Part shown: positions 28,037 through 36,835 of the stretch, piece by piece
How the letters are laid out: the number at the start of each line of letters is the position of its first letter
Position numbering within the stretch: the first letter of the stretch is position 1
Assembly (NCBI RefSeq): GCF_030687495.1
Contig: NZ_CP117435.1
Coordinates: 682,001-746,000 of the forward strand
DNA length: 64,000 bases
Direction: 5' to 3'
Origin: Pseudomonas sp. FP453
Lineage (GTDB): Bacteria > Pseudomonadota > Gammaproteobacteria > Pseudomonadales > Pseudomonadaceae
Made by a program: the position numbers and the translations under genes
Notes under the pieces: model-generated
Seen by the model: only the letters and a program-made list of their open reading frames with translations
Told to the model about the DNA's origin: nothing
Databases searched by the model: none

Positions 28037-30097
28037 TTAGAAGCTCATGTCGACCTTGGTCCACAGCGTGCGACCAGGCTCCTTGATGGCCTGCGGGTCA
28101 TTGGCCGGGTAGCCGAACCCGGCGTTGCCCGCCAGGTTCAAATGCTCGGCGTAGGCCTTGCCGAACAGGTTGTCCACACCGGTGCTGACCTTGAAGTTTT
28201 TGTTGATGCGGTACGCCGCGTTCAACGAGAACACGCCAAAGCCGCCGCTCTTGTCGTAGTCCTTGCCGACCACGTTGCCCTTGTTCGGGTCGATGCGGTT
28301 TTGTGCCGCGACCACCCGCCACAAGGCGCCGGCGCTCCAGTCGTCTTCGCTGTAGGTGAGGCCCAGGCGCGCGTCCAGCGGCGGCATTTGGGGCAGGGCC
28401 TTGCCGTCGCTGCTGTTCTTGCCCCAGGCGTAGGCGAGGGTGGCGTCGGTTTTCCAGTGGCGCGTCAGCTTGTACGCCGCGCCCAGTTCGCCGCCCATGA
28501 TCCGTGCGTCGACATTGCGCGCCTGGGAGGTGGTGCCCATCATCCCAGGCTTGTAGTCGAACAGGATGAAGTCCTGCACGCGGCCGATGTAGCCCGAGGC
28601 CCAGGCTTCGAGGTCGGCGCTTTTGTACTGCGCGCCGAAGTCGAGTTGGGTGGTCTTCTCCGGTTTCACGCCGTCGAAGGCATTCACCGCACCCGCTGCG
28701 CCGGTGTTCGGCGAAAACAGTTCCCAGTAGTCGGGGAAGCGTTCCGAATGGCCCAGGCCGGCGTAGAGGGTGGTGGGGCTGTCGGCCAAGTCGTGTTCAT
28801 AACGCACGAAGCCGGACGGCAAGGTGTCGGCGCGGGTGTTGTCGGCCGTCGGGTTGGCGCGGGCGCTCATGCCGGAGCCGGTGCGCTGGCGGAAATCCTT
28901 GGCCGAGGCGCGGTCCAGGCGCGCGCCGGTGATCAGGCGCTCGCGGTCGGCGGCGTACCAGGTGAGTTCGCCGAACACCCCGTAGTTGTGGAAGTTGGCG
29001 TCCTTGACCCGGGGCAGGTCCTTGTAGGTGTCGATGCCCATGCTGCTGCGCTGGCGGTGTTCGTTGGTCTGCGCATCGAGGCCGCTGATCAACTGCACAT
29101 CGGCCCAGCGCCAGGTGGCCTTGATCCGCGCGCCAAGAGTGCGGCGGTCGACGTTGGACGCCATCGGCCCGGCCATCATCCCGGTGCCGGACGGCGTGCG
29201 CAGTGTGTAGTTGTCCATCACATGGTCGGCGTAGTTGTAGTAGACCTGGGCCTCGACCTTGTCCAGCACCTCGCCGATGTTGGATTTTTCGAAGCGCAAC
29301 CCGAGGCTTTCCCGCAGGAACTGCGAGCCGTCCATGCCGCGTCCGGCGTAGCGCGCTTCGCCATCGCCACGGCCGGCGGTGAGTTCCAGCAGGGTGTCGG
29401 CGTCGGGGGTGAAGCCGACGGCCACGTCACCGTTCCACTTGTCGTAGCGCGAGGCGACGGTGTCGTTGTTGCCGTCCTTGTAGTCATCGGCGTGGGCCTG
29501 GTTGCCGATCACTCGCACATAGCCAAGCGGGCCACCGGCGGCGGCATCGATGACCTTGTCGAAGCGCCCGTTGGAGCCGGCCAGCACGCTGGCGTTGAGG
29601 CGTGTGCCCAACTCGCCGAACTGCTCCGGTTCACGTTCGAACAGGATGGTGCCGGCGGAAGCGCCCGGGCCCCAGAGCACGGTTTGCGGGCCTTTGATCA
29701 CGGTGAGCTTGTCGTAGGTTTCCGGGGAAATGTACGAGGTCGGCGCGTCCATGCGGCCGGGGCAGGCGCCGAGCATCATGCTGCCATTGGTGAGGATATT
29801 CAGGCGCGAGCCAAACATGCCGCGCAGCACCGGGTCGCCGTTGGTGCCGCCGTTGCGCACCAGGGCAAAGCCCGGGATGGTCTTGAGGTAGTCGCCGCCA
29901 TCGCTGGCGGGCACCGGTTGGCGCGGGTCCTTGGGGTTGGTGATCACGGTCAGCGGTGAGCTGGGGGCAATCGCGGTGATGACGGTGGGGCTCAGTTCGT
30001 TTTCATCGGCGTGAGCCAGTGGCACCAAGAGTGCGCCGCACAGAACGGCGAACACGGGGGTACATCCCAAACGGGAGTCAGCAGTAAACCTGGACAT
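28037..30097 (-). CDS. oprC: TonB-dependent copper receptor OprC
   Basis: 686 aa outer-membrane receptor. Signal peptide ends ALLVPLAHA; the plug has GDYLKTIPGFALVRNGGTNG and the copper-site segment MMLGACPGRMDAPTSYI with the C-x3-M pair known in P. aeruginosa OprC; the barrel ends TLWTKVDMSF with terminal F. Start ATG 30097 has GGAA at good spacing; upstream ATG 30109 lacks a ribosome site. Imports copper across the outer membrane. Part of DUF2946-PCu(A)C-DUF2946-oprC-PepSY. Confidence 0.93.
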   Translation of the reverse strand: MSRFTADSRLGCTPVFAVLCGALLVPLAHADENELSPTVITAIAPSSPLTVITNPKDPRQPVPASDGGDYLKTIPGFALVRNGGTNGDPVLRGMFGSRLNILTNGSMMLGACPGRMDAPTSYISPETYDKLTVIKGPQTVLWGPGASAGTILFEREPEQFGELGTRLNASVLAGSNGRFDKVIDAAAGGPLGYVRVIGNQAHADDYKDGNNDTVASRYDKWNGDVAVGFTPDADTLLELTAGRGDGEARYAGRGMDGSQFLRESLGLRFEKSNIGEVLDKVEAQVYYNYADHVMDNYTLRTPSGTGMMAGPMASNVDRRTLGARIKATWRWADVQLISGLDAQTNEHRQRSSMGIDTYKDLPRVKDANFHNYGVFGELTWYAADRERLITGARLDRASAKDFRQRTGSGMSARANPTADNTRADTLPSGFVRYEHDLADSPTTLYAGLGHSERFPDYWELFSPNTGAAGAVNAFDGVKPEKTTQLDFGAQYKSADLEAWASGYIGRVQDFILFDYKPGMMGTTSQARNVDARIMGGELGAAYKLTRHWKTDATLAYAWGKNSSDGKALPQMPPLDARLGLTYSEDDWSAGALWRVVAAQNRIDPNKGNVVGKDYDKSGGFGVFSLNAAYRINKNFKVSTGVDNLFGKAYAEHLNLAGNAGFGYPANDPQAIKEPGRTLWTKVDMSF

Positions 30098-30190
30098 GAC
30101 AAATTCCATCAATCAATCGTAAACAACACGGCCAGCAGCCTGCGGCTGTCTGTCTAAAGTCGGCCGGGGTGAAGTAACGCTGTGAAGTGC

Positions 30191-30592
30191 TTACGCGATG
30201 ATGGGCGGCGCGCGGCTGCGGGCGCCGGGGAAGATGCTCTGCCGGGCATGTCCGAGGCGCGTGGCGGGGGTGAGGGCGGTGGCCGGCGATGGGGCGCCGA
30301 GGGTGAGCGTGGAAACGCCGCCGGGCAGGGCGGGGCAGCTGTAGAGCAGGTCGCAATAGCCGCACTTGGCCCAGAGGGCGTGGTGTTCGTCAGGGGCTTT
30401 GGGGTGATGGGATTCGCCGTGGTCCATCGGCATGTCCATGGACATGCTCATCGACATACCGGCGTGATGATCCATCGGCATCGCTTGGGAAATCAGCGGA
30501 CCGATAAAGATCATCAGCATGGCGAACAGGCTGATCCAACTGCCGCGCGTTACGCGGGCGTGTGGCGACAACCTGGCGCGGGGGGCGCCCAT
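30191..30592 (-). CDS. DUF2946 protein with His/Met-rich stretch
   Basis: 133 aa. One N-terminal hydrophobic helix (SWISLFAMLMIFIGPLISQA), then a metal-binding-looking run MPMDHHAGMSMSMSMDMPMD followed by HGESHHPKAPDEHH, then CGYCDLLYSC with closely spaced cysteines and a Pro-rich tail ending RAPPIIA. The layout matches DUF2946 proteins found beside copper receptors. A copper-sequestering or delivery role in the periplasm is inferred from residue content and neighbours. Confidence 0.85.
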   Translation of the reverse strand: MGAPRARLSPHARVTRGSWISLFAMLMIFIGPLISQAMPMDHHAGMSMSMSMDMPMDHGESHHPKAPDEHHALWAKCGYCDLLYSCPALPGGVSTLTLGAPSPATALTPATRLGHARQSIFPGARSRAPPIIA

Positions 30593-30603
30593 CGAGTGTT
30601 GGC

Positions 30604-31086
30604 CTAGTGGGCGTGTTTATGCTCGTGGGCGGCCATCGGCGGCACCTTTTGCACCGACACTTCGACCTCGACCTTGCCGGCTTTTTCGAAGGTGAGGGTC
30701 AGCGGGAATTGCTTGCCGTCGGCCAACAGGCTGCGGTCTTTGAGGCCCAGCAGCATGACGTGGTAGGCCATCGGCGCGAAAGTCAGCTCGCCCTTGGCGG
30801 GCACGGCGACGTTGGGGACTTGCTGCATCTTCATCAGGTCGCCCTGCATGACGTGTTCATGCAACTCGGCCTTGTCGGCGACGGGCGTCTCGACGCTGAG
30901 CAGGCGGTCCGGCGTTTCGCCGGTGTTATGAATCACAAAGTACGCCGCCACCGTTGGCGCATTCGGCGGCAACTCCTGGGACCAGGGGTCGCTGACCAGC
31001 AGGTCGCCGGCCTTGTAGTCATCGGCATTGGCAGCACTGAACACCGGCAGCAGCAACGCGGCCAGAAGCAGGGAAGATTTGAGCAT
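30604..31086 (-). CDS. Periplasmic copper chaperone PCu(A)C
   Basis: 160 aa. Signal peptide residues 1-21 (LLLAALLLPVFSAANA), then a cupredoxin-like fold with the Cu(I) site H-x10-M-x21-H-x-M pattern: LHEHVMQGDLMKMQQV and FAPMAYHVMLLGL are visible. It ends in a His-rich tail (AAHEHKHAH) that may bind Cu(II). Delivers copper to cytochrome oxidase assembly factors in studied homologues. Start ATG 31086 with TGGAG upstream. Flanked by two DUF2946 genes. Confidence 0.93.
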   Translation of the reverse strand: MLKSSLLLAALLLPVFSAANADDYKAGDLLVSDPWSQELPPNAPTVAAYFVIHNTGETPDRLLSVETPVADKAELHEHVMQGDLMKMQQVPNVAVPAKGELTFAPMAYHVMLLGLKDRSLLADGKQFPLTLTFEKAGKVEVEVSVQKVPPMAAHEHKHAH

Positions 31087-31132
31087 GGCAGTTCTCCAGA
31101 ACGGTTCTAAACGCAGTTCACTTGCGAAGACA

Positions 31133-31528
31133 TCAGGCCGTTGGAGAGGCGCGCGGGTTGAGGCTCGGCCATTGCTGGCGCGGGGTCGGGCTTTGCAACT
31201 GGGGCGGCGGCAAGCTTTGAGCGGTGTTGAATTGGGTGAGGTACAACTGCGGCACATGCCCCGGCAACGCCACCAACGGCGCGGAGCCCGAGCAACACCA
31301 GCAATGCTGCATGGTGGAGTGATCGTCCTGCTGCGGTGCCGGGATGTCCAGCTTGCCCAGGGCGATGGTCTTGAGCGTGGCGCCATTGGAGGAACAGAAA
31401 CTGCCCCACAACAATTGCTGCACCGGGTCCTGGGATTGCTGCATCGCGCTGGCCATTGGCATGGCAAAGGCGTTGAACAGCACTGCAAGGCAGGCGATCC
31501 AGGCGATTGCAAAGCGTTGACGGGCCAT
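31133..31528 (-). CDS. DUF2946 protein, first gene of the copper cluster
   Basis: 131 aa. N-terminal hydrophobic segment (FAIAWIACLAVLFNAFAMPM), then LLWGSFCSSNG and a CWCC cysteine cluster in STMQHCWCCSG, and a Pro/Gln-rich tail. It is shorter in Met/His than the second DUF2946 gene. Probably a membrane-anchored periplasmic copper-handling protein; exact role unknown. ATG 31528 is the first ATG in frame. Confidence 0.8.
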   Translation of the reverse strand: MARQRFAIAWIACLAVLFNAFAMPMASAMQQSQDPVQQLLWGSFCSSNGATLKTIALGKLDIPAPQQDDHSTMQHCWCCSGSAPLVALPGHVPQLYLTQFNTAQSLPPPQLQSPTPRQQWPSLNPRASPTA

Positions 31529-31625
31529 GGCGGACAATCCGTAGGGTTAAACGATCAGGTGGGTATTTAGCCTGATCGTAGGGGATAAGTAAAAAGGGGT
31601 GGTGTGGTTTGGTGTCGCAGTGCTA

Positions 31626-31913
31626 TCAGATCGCTGTGGCGTGAAGCTTGAGGCCCAGTGCTTTCATGACCTTCATGATAGTTGCGAATTCGGGGTTGCC
31701 AGTGGTGGATAGGGCTTTGTATAGGCTTTCGCGGCCGAGGCCGGCGTCGCGGGCGATTTGGGTCATGCCTTGGGCACGGGCGATGTTGTTCAGGGCCGTA
31801 CGAATCAGCAGTCCATCCCCGCAATCCTCTTCGAAAGCGGCTTCAAGGTACTCGGCCATGTCCTCGGGGGTCTTGAGGTAGTCCGCGACGTCGAAATCTG
31901 TAAATTCAGTCAT
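31626..31913 (-). CDS. Antitoxin of HI1420 type (HTH)
   Basis: 95 aa. Opens MTEFTDFDVADYLKTPEDMAEYLEAAFEEDC and has a helix-turn-helix in MTQIARDAGLGRESLYKALS followed by NPEFATIMKVMKALGLKL, the layout of the addiction-module antidote family described as HI1420/TIGR02684. ATG 31913 overlaps the upstream toxin stop by four bases. It neutralises the toxin and probably autorepresses the operon. Confidence 0.9.
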   Translation of the reverse strand: MTEFTDFDVADYLKTPEDMAEYLEAAFEEDCGDGLLIRTALNNIARAQGMTQIARDAGLGRESLYKALSTTGNPEFATIMKVMKALGLKLHATAI

Positions 31914-32218
31914 GGGTTACTCCTTTTTTCAAAGTCTTCAGCAATTTTCTTCGCGTGTTGGATGTCGCGCTTCTGAGTTGATTTATCGCCTCCTATCAGC
32001 AGTAGGTAAACCACATCGCCCTTACGCGTGAAGTAAATCCGATACCCAGGACCATAGTGGATGCGCATTTCTGATACGCCGTTTCCTACTGAAACGCAGT
32101 CTCCGAAATTGCCATACGTTGCGTTATCTAGCCTTGTCATTACGCGGGCGCGGGCAGGATTTCTGCGTAATGAAACGAGCCACTCCTGAAACTCCTTGGA
32201 TTTCTTGAAATGAATCAT
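31910..32218 (-). CDS. RelE/ParE-superfamily toxin of HI1419 type
   Basis: 102 aa. Contains FQEWLVSLRRNPARARVMTRLDNA, VSEMRIHYGPGYRIYFTRKG and LLLIGGDKSTQKRDIQHAKK, the signature of the phage-derived Gp49/HI1419 toxin family (TIGR02683). Start ATG 32218 (MIHFKKSKEF); frame extension upstream is unsupported. The toxin precedes the antitoxin, the reversed (higBA-like) order. Homologues are predicted mRNA interferases. Confidence 0.92.
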   Translation of the reverse strand: MIHFKKSKEFQEWLVSLRRNPARARVMTRLDNATYGNFGDCVSVGNGVSEMRIHYGPGYRIYFTRKGDVVYLLLIGGDKSTQKRDIQHAKKIAEDFEKRSNP

Positions 32219-32290
32219 CTCTGATCGTATTCCTTGGGATACACGATGGCAAGTTGCGACGCACTGCAAACGCAGGCATCCCCATTGCTG

Positions 32291-32482
32291 CTAGCTGATG
32301 CGAAACCGCATGGGGGAGGTTAGGGCGGGGACTTTTGGCTGAGCCAGCCAGCTGGTTCGGAAGTGTTTGTAGGTGGATTCGGCTTTTCCGACGAAAACCT
32401 GGCCTCCGCCAATGCGCTGAGCTGCGACCTGGCGTTTAATCTGGAAGGCTCGAAACGAGAGGAATTGCTCGGCGTTGCGCAT
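32291..32482 (-). CDS. Small hypothetical protein or 3' remnant of a larger gene
   Basis: A coding-like frame (good third-position G/C) reads through FLSFRAFQIKRQVAAQRIGG and VFVGKAESTYKHFRTSWLAQ to a stop at 32291. The first ATG gives 63 aa (32482), but protein-like sequence (GDAHTIREQLRQFNQ) extends upstream to about 32535, where it runs into a REPIN. It may therefore be a gene whose 5' end was replaced. I do not recognise a family. Confidence 0.4.
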   Translation of the reverse strand: MRNAEQFLSFRAFQIKRQVAAQRIGGGQVFVGKAESTYKHFRTSWLAQPKVPALTSPMRFRIS

Positions 32483-32535
32483 TTGATTGAACTGGCGCAG
32501 TTGCTCGCGGATCGTGTGCGCGTCGCCTCTCCACT

Positions 32536-32618
32536 GTAAGAGCCGGCTTGCCGCCGATGAGGCCTTTGAAACTTGCAGTGAACATGTGGGCCTCATCGCT
32601 GGCAAGCCAGCGCCCACA
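32536..32618. repeat. Variant REPIN
   Basis: Inverted arms 32536-32564 and 32589-32618 with cores GCCGGCTTGCCGCCGATGAGG and the matching complement GCTGGCAAGCCAGCGCCCACA, clearly a different REP subclass from the other doublets in the window. Confidence 0.75.
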
Positions 32619-32631
32619 ATGGCATCGCGCC

Positions 32632-33120
32632 TTAGACTTCCCAACTCGCTTCGCGGATGTGATTGAAGTTCACGACATCCACGCAATGTTGATGAGCAAA
32701 ACCAGCCACTCTAAGATCATCCGTCAAAACCAGATATTTATCTTTTGCGGCAGCGACAATGCCCACATCAGTAAGACCGTAGGGAGCCAGCTCATAGTCG
32801 CGACTTATATCCGAGGCCGGGTGATGGATTTCAATTATTGTTGATAGTGAATTTTTCAAAGTTTCATAGAAGTCGTGCAGCTTGCTCCCATACAGCCCAT
32901 TTGTCAGGTTGCTGACTTCTGCAAGAATATGAGGGGTTGAGATAAGTTTTTCGAATTGATCAATCAGTTTGAGAAGAAGCTTGTAGTCATCATCGGTATA
33001 ACCGCTTGTTCTCTTGAATTCCATGATGCTGGACGTGCCACCTATCAGTGCCAAGAGTAACAGGTTGGTGTCGACTATGATTCCCTTTCTTCGATATTGC
33101 TTTATATAAGCATCCATCAT
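32632..33120 (-). CDS. PIN-domain protein (putative ribonuclease toxin)
   Basis: 162 aa. PIN-fold acidic residues are in place: D in KGIIVDTNLLLLALIGG, E in ISTPHILAEVSNLTNG, D in YGLTDVGIVAAAK, and a last D in YLVLTDDLRVAG. Such folds are metal-dependent RNases, frequent as VapC-type toxins, though this one is longer than classic VapC (about 130 aa). ATG 33120 overlaps the stop of the preceding small gene (ATGA). Base composition is visibly more A/T than neighbours, suggesting acquisition. Confidence 0.75.
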   Translation of the reverse strand: MMDAYIKQYRRKGIIVDTNLLLLALIGGTSSIMEFKRTSGYTDDDYKLLLKLIDQFEKLISTPHILAEVSNLTNGLYGSKLHDFYETLKNSLSTIIEIHHPASDISRDYELAPYGLTDVGIVAAAKDKYLVLTDDLRVAGFAHQHCVDVVNFNHIREASWEV

Positions 33121-33395
33121 ACTTCGCGGATCTTCATGGAGCGGAACTCACCCGTCTCCGAGTCGATAATGAAGGTTTTATATTTTCTCGAATACATTTG
33201 CCCAGCCAAGGTGGCACCTAACCGCTCATATTTATCAGGGTTTGGGGCGTTAAAGCCGAGTGTTATTGCCCATGTCTTGTTGTCGGGGCTCAACTCAACT
33301 TCTTCAAGCATCAGGTCCTGTAGCACAGTTTCTTGCCCGAGAAAGTCGTTTGCCGCCGCCTTGGCAACTTTCACCGCTTCTTTTACTTCTATCAT
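33117..33395 (-). CDS. Small protein paired with the PIN-domain gene
   Basis: 92 aa from ATG 33395 (MIEVKEAVKVAKAAANDFLG), preceded by AGGGG; an ATG at 33467 would add a low-complexity Ser/Gln-rich leader. Alternating sheet-helix pattern with LEEVELSPDNKTWAITLGF and YKTFIIDSETGEFRSMKI; the latter looks like the exposed-strand motif of PepSY-like or similar small alpha/beta folds. No DNA-binding motif is seen. Translational overlap with the PIN gene suggests they act as a pair; an antitoxin role is only a guess. Confidence 0.6.
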   Translation of the reverse strand: MIEVKEAVKVAKAAANDFLGQETVLQDLMLEEVELSPDNKTWAITLGFNAPNPDKYERLGATLAGQMYSRKYKTFIIDSETGEFRSMKIREV

Positions 33396-33522
33396 GTCAG
33401 CCCCTGAATAGAGTTGAGTCTGGCTTGAACTGTTTTTGGAGTGTAGCACTTCATGTTGTGGGTTCATCGCCGTCCCTTGAGGTAACAAATAGAGTGGATA
33501 GAGGCTGGCGGATGATCCTGAT

Positions 33523-34248
33523 CTATCGCATGAAATCTGCCAACGAATCGATTGTTTCTGCGGGCGACAAAAGCTCTCGATCCACCGCCGCCAACACCGG
33601 CCGCTTCAACACCAACACCGGCACTCCAAGCTCCCTTGCCACTTCCAGCTTCGGCTCCGTTGCCGTGCTCCCGCTGTTCTTGCTGATCAGCACATCAATC
33701 CCACGCCGCTCGAACAGCACCCGCTCATCCTCGATCAGAAACGGCCCGCGCGCGCCGATCACTTCGCAGCGCTCATTTCCCGGATACACATCCAGCGCGC
33801 GCAACGTCCAGAACTGCTCCGGCGGGATTTCATCAAGGTGCTGCAATGGCTCCCGCCCCAACGTGAACAACGGGCGCTTGAAGGGTTTCAACGCTTCAAT
33901 CAACGACGTCCAATCACTGACCTCCCGCCAATCATCCCCCGCCTGCGGCTGCCACGCCGGGCGGCGCAAGGCCCAACAGGGCACGCCGCTCAACTGCGCG
34001 GCCTCGGCAGCATTGCGGCTGATCTGCGCTGCATACGGATGGGTGGCGTCGAGAATCAGGCCAATGCCCTCATCCCGGACAAACTGCGCCAAGCCCTCAG
34101 CGCCGCCATAACCGCCGACCCGCACCTGGCAGGTCAGGTCGGTGGGCACGCGCCCAACACCGGCCAAACTGTAGATATGTTCCGAGCCCAAGGTGCGGGC
34201 GATGGCCAGCGCTTCCGTCACGCCGCCCAGCAGCAGGATACGTTTCAT
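33523..34248 (-). CDS. cobK: Precorrin-6A reductase CobK
   Basis: 241 aa. Reduces precorrin-6A to precorrin-6B with NADPH in the aerobic corrin pathway. Visible: nucleotide-binding start [39 protein letters not shown] and [20 protein letters not shown], all diagnostic of CobK/CbiJ. ATG 34248 overlaps the cobL stop (ATGA). Confidence 0.94.
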   Translation of the reverse strand: MKRILLLGGVTEALAIARTLGSEHIYSLAGVGRVPTDLTCQVRVGGYGGAEGLAQFVRDEGIGLILDATHPYAAQISRNAAEAAQLSGVPCWALRRPAWQPQAGDDWREVSDWTSLIEALKPFKRPLFTLGREPLQHLDEIPPEQFWTLRALDVYPGNERCEVIGARGPFLIEDERVLFERRGIDVLISKNSGSTATEPKLEVARELGVPVLVLKRPVLAAVDRELLSPAETIDSLADFMR

Positions 34249-35450
34249 AGTGGCTTGACCACTTCCAGCAACGTAATCGGCAACGCCTGCCGCCACGTAT
34301 CAAACTCCCCCAGCGGCTGCGCCTGGGCCACGTGGATGCGCGTCAGTTCGCCGCCATGCCGGGCGCGCCAGTCCATCAGGGTCATTTCACTTTGCAGGGT
34401 CACGGCGTTGGCGACGAGGCGCCCGCCCGGCCGCAGGTGTTGCCAGCAGGTGTCGAGCACGCCCTCGCGGGTCACGCCGCCGCCGATGAAGATCGCATCC
34501 GGGGCTTCCAGGCTACTCAACGCCTCGGGCGCCTTGCCGCGAATCAGTTGCAGGCCGGGCACGCCGAGGGCGTCGCGGTTGTGTTCGATCAGGCCTTGGC
34601 GACCTTCGTCGGCTTCAATCGCCAGCGCGCGGCAACTCGGTTGCGCACGCATCCACTCAATCCCGATGGAACCGCTGCCCGCGCCCACATCCCACAGCAA
34701 TTCGCCGGGCATCGGCGCGAGGCGGGCGAGGGTCATGGCGCGCACATCCCGTTTGGTCAGTTGGCCGTCGTGTTTGAATGCCGAATCGGGCAGGCCGGCC
34801 AGACGTGACAGGCGGGGTGTTTCGCCAGAGGCCACACAGTCGATGGCAACCAGATTCAAATCGGCGACTGACGCGTGTTGCCAATCCACAGCTCGCCCAT
34901 CAAGACGCCGTTCATCCGAGCCGCCCAAGTGCTCAAACACAGACATGCGGCTCGGCCCAAACCCGGACGCGGCCAACAACGCGGCAATCAACGCCGGACT
35001 GCCGCCGTCATTGCTCAACACCAACAACCGCACGCCACTGGCCAGATGCGCATTCAACGCCGCCAACGGCCGCGCCACCACGGACAGCGTCACCACGTCC
35101 TGCAACGGCCAGCCCAAGCGCGCCGCCGCCAACGACACCGACGACGGTGCCGGCAGGATCAGCAGCTCATCCGCCGCCACCTGCCGTGCCAGGCTCGCGC
35201 CCACGCCGTAGAACATCGGATCGCCGCTGGCCAGCACGCACACGGGCTCGCCGCGCCGCGCCAGCAGCGGCTCCAGTGAAAACGGGCTCGGCCACACCTC
35301 GCGCGCGCCACGAATACACACCGGCAACAGGTCTAACTGGCGCTGAGCACCTATAATCCGCGTGGCGCGCAACAGGGCGTGCCGGGCATTGCGGCCCAGG
35401 CCCTTGAAGCCGTCTTCACCGATGCCTACAACCGTCAGCCAGGGCGACAT
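34245..35450 (-). CDS. cobL: Precorrin-6Y C5,15-methyltransferase (decarboxylating) CobL
   Basis: 401 aa fusion of CobL-N (CbiE-like, residues 1-200; [36 protein letters not shown]) and CobL-C (CbiT-like, about 215-400; [37 protein letters not shown]). Adds two methyls and decarboxylates ring C acetate. Start ATG 35450. Divergent from cobG, so the 90-base gap should hold promoters for both. Confidence 0.95.
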   Translation of the reverse strand: MSPWLTVVGIGEDGFKGLGRNARHALLRATRIIGAQRQLDLLPVCIRGAREVWPSPFSLEPLLARRGEPVCVLASGDPMFYGVGASLARQVAADELLILPAPSSVSLAAARLGWPLQDVVTLSVVARPLAALNAHLASGVRLLVLSNDGGSPALIAALLAASGFGPSRMSVFEHLGGSDERRLDGRAVDWQHASVADLNLVAIDCVASGETPRLSRLAGLPDSAFKHDGQLTKRDVRAMTLARLAPMPGELLWDVGAGSGSIGIEWMRAQPSCRALAIEADEGRQGLIEHNRDALGVPGLQLIRGKAPEALSSLEAPDAIFIGGGVTREGVLDTCWQHLRPGGRLVANAVTLQSEMTLMDWRARHGGELTRIHVAQAQPLGEFDTWRQALPITLLEVVKPL

Positions 35451-35545
35451 AAAGATTCCTTGAGCGACATCCGACGGGCAGGCTTTTCATGCCGCCGGAC
35501 AAAGCAGGCATAATACCGCGCCTTTACCCATCGACCGGTAGCCCC

Positions 35546-36835
35546 GTGAAACCATCGCCCGCTGTGAATACCTTGCGCCCCTCGGCTTGTCCGGGGTTGC
35601 TGCGTATTGTCCAGGCGTTGGACGGCGGCATTTGCCGGATCAAACTGGCCGGCGGTTCCATCACCGCCGCGCAAGCCCATGCGGTGGCGGACGCGGCCCA
35701 GGCCTATGCGGGCGGGGTGATCGAGGCGACCAACCGCGCCAACCTGCAGATTCGCGGGATCGGCAGCGAAGAGGGCGCGTTGATCGCCATGTTGCTGGCC
35801 GCCGACCTGGGCCCCAACAACGCCGCGGGCGACGACGTGCGCAACCTGATGCTCAGCCCCAGTGCCGGGATCGACCCGCAGATGCTGTTCGACACGCGCC
35901 CGCTGGCCGATCAGATCCTCGATACCCTGCAAGGCCATCCGCGTTTCCATGAGCTGTCGGCCAAGTTCGCCGTGCAACTGGATGGCGGCGAGGACCTGGC
36001 GATGCTTGAACATCACCATGACCTGTGGCTGTCGGCGTTCGTGCGCGATGGCCAGACGCTGCTTGCGTTTGGCCTGGCCGGTTGCCCGGGGCTGGATGCG
36101 CCGCTGGCTGCCGTGCCGCTGGAGCAAGGACATGCACTGGTGGTGGGCGTGTTGGAGGCGTTTCTCGACCTCGCCACGCCAGAGCAGACCCGCATGCGTC
36201 ATCTGGCTGTGGATAAGTTATTGAGCCGCGTCAGCCTGCCGTTGCTACCGGCCGACGGCTTCAAACGCCCGCCCAGCGGCGCTTTGCTGCACCTCGGCAC
36301 TTATCCACAGGTGCAAAAAAATCAGTTCTACGTGGCTGCCATCGCACCGTTGGGCCGCCTGGACGCGACGATGCTCAAAGGCGCTGCGCAACTGGCCAGC
36401 GACTACGGCGACGGCACGTTGCGCTTCACCCCTTGGCAAGGCGTGCTGCTGCCCTGCGTCGAAAAACCCCACGCCGTGACCGAACGCCTCATGCAGCTGG
36501 GCTTTCTGTGTTCAATCGACCAGCCCCTGGCGCGCATGACCGCCTGCACCGGCTCCAGCGGCTGCGGCAAGGCCCTGGCCGACACCAAGGCCGACGCCGT
36601 TCAGCTCGCCGCCCTGCAAGTGGAGCATGACGTGCACCTGTCTGGCTGCCCGCGCTCCTGCGCCGCCGCGCACACCGCGCCGGTGACCTTGCTGGCCGTG
36701 AGCCCCGGCCACTACGACCTCTATTTTCGCGATGCAGCCCAGCCCGGTTTCGGCCGGCTGCACGCGCATGCCCTTTCTATTGAAGCGACGGGCGCCTTGC
36801 TGCGCGCCCGCCCACGGAGCAACACCGATGATTGA
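35546..36835 (+). CDS. cobG: Precorrin-3B synthase CobG
   Basis: About 429 aa from GTG 35546; GTG 35564 is an alternative. A frame ATG at 35489 lies within what looks like promoter sequence (GGCATAATACC near 35507), so I prefer a later start. Siroheme/4Fe-4S protein of the sulfite reductase family. The cluster ligands are visible as TACTGSSGCGKALADTK and HLSGCPRSCAAAHT. Uses oxygen to hydroxylate precorrin-3A, marking the aerobic cobalamin route. Overlaps cobH by eight bases. Confidence 0.9.
   Translation: MKPSPAVNTLRPSACPGLLRIVQALDGGICRIKLAGGSITAAQAHAVADAAQAYAGGVIEATNRANLQIRGIGSEEGALIAMLLAADLGPNNAAGDDVRNLMLSPSAGIDPQMLFDTRPLADQILDTLQGHPRFHELSAKFAVQLDGGEDLAMLEHHHDLWLSAFVRDGQTLLAFGLAGCPGLDAPLAAVPLEQGHALVVGVLEAFLDLATPEQTRMRHLAVDKLLSRVSLPLLPADGFKRPPSGALLHLGTYPQVQKNQFYVAAIAPLGRLDATMLKGAAQLASDYGDGTLRFTPWQGVLLPCVEKPHAVTERLMQLGFLCSIDQPLARMTACTGSSGCGKALADTKADAVQLAALQVEHDVHLSGCPRSCAAAHTAPVTLLAVSPGHYDLYFRDAAQPGFGRLHAHALSIEATGALLRARPRSNTDD

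Noticed and set aside
35451..35545. Cobalamin riboswitch in the cobL-cobG gap
   Set aside because: The region is under 100 bases and I see no B12-box (GCCACTG-like) or the required stems.
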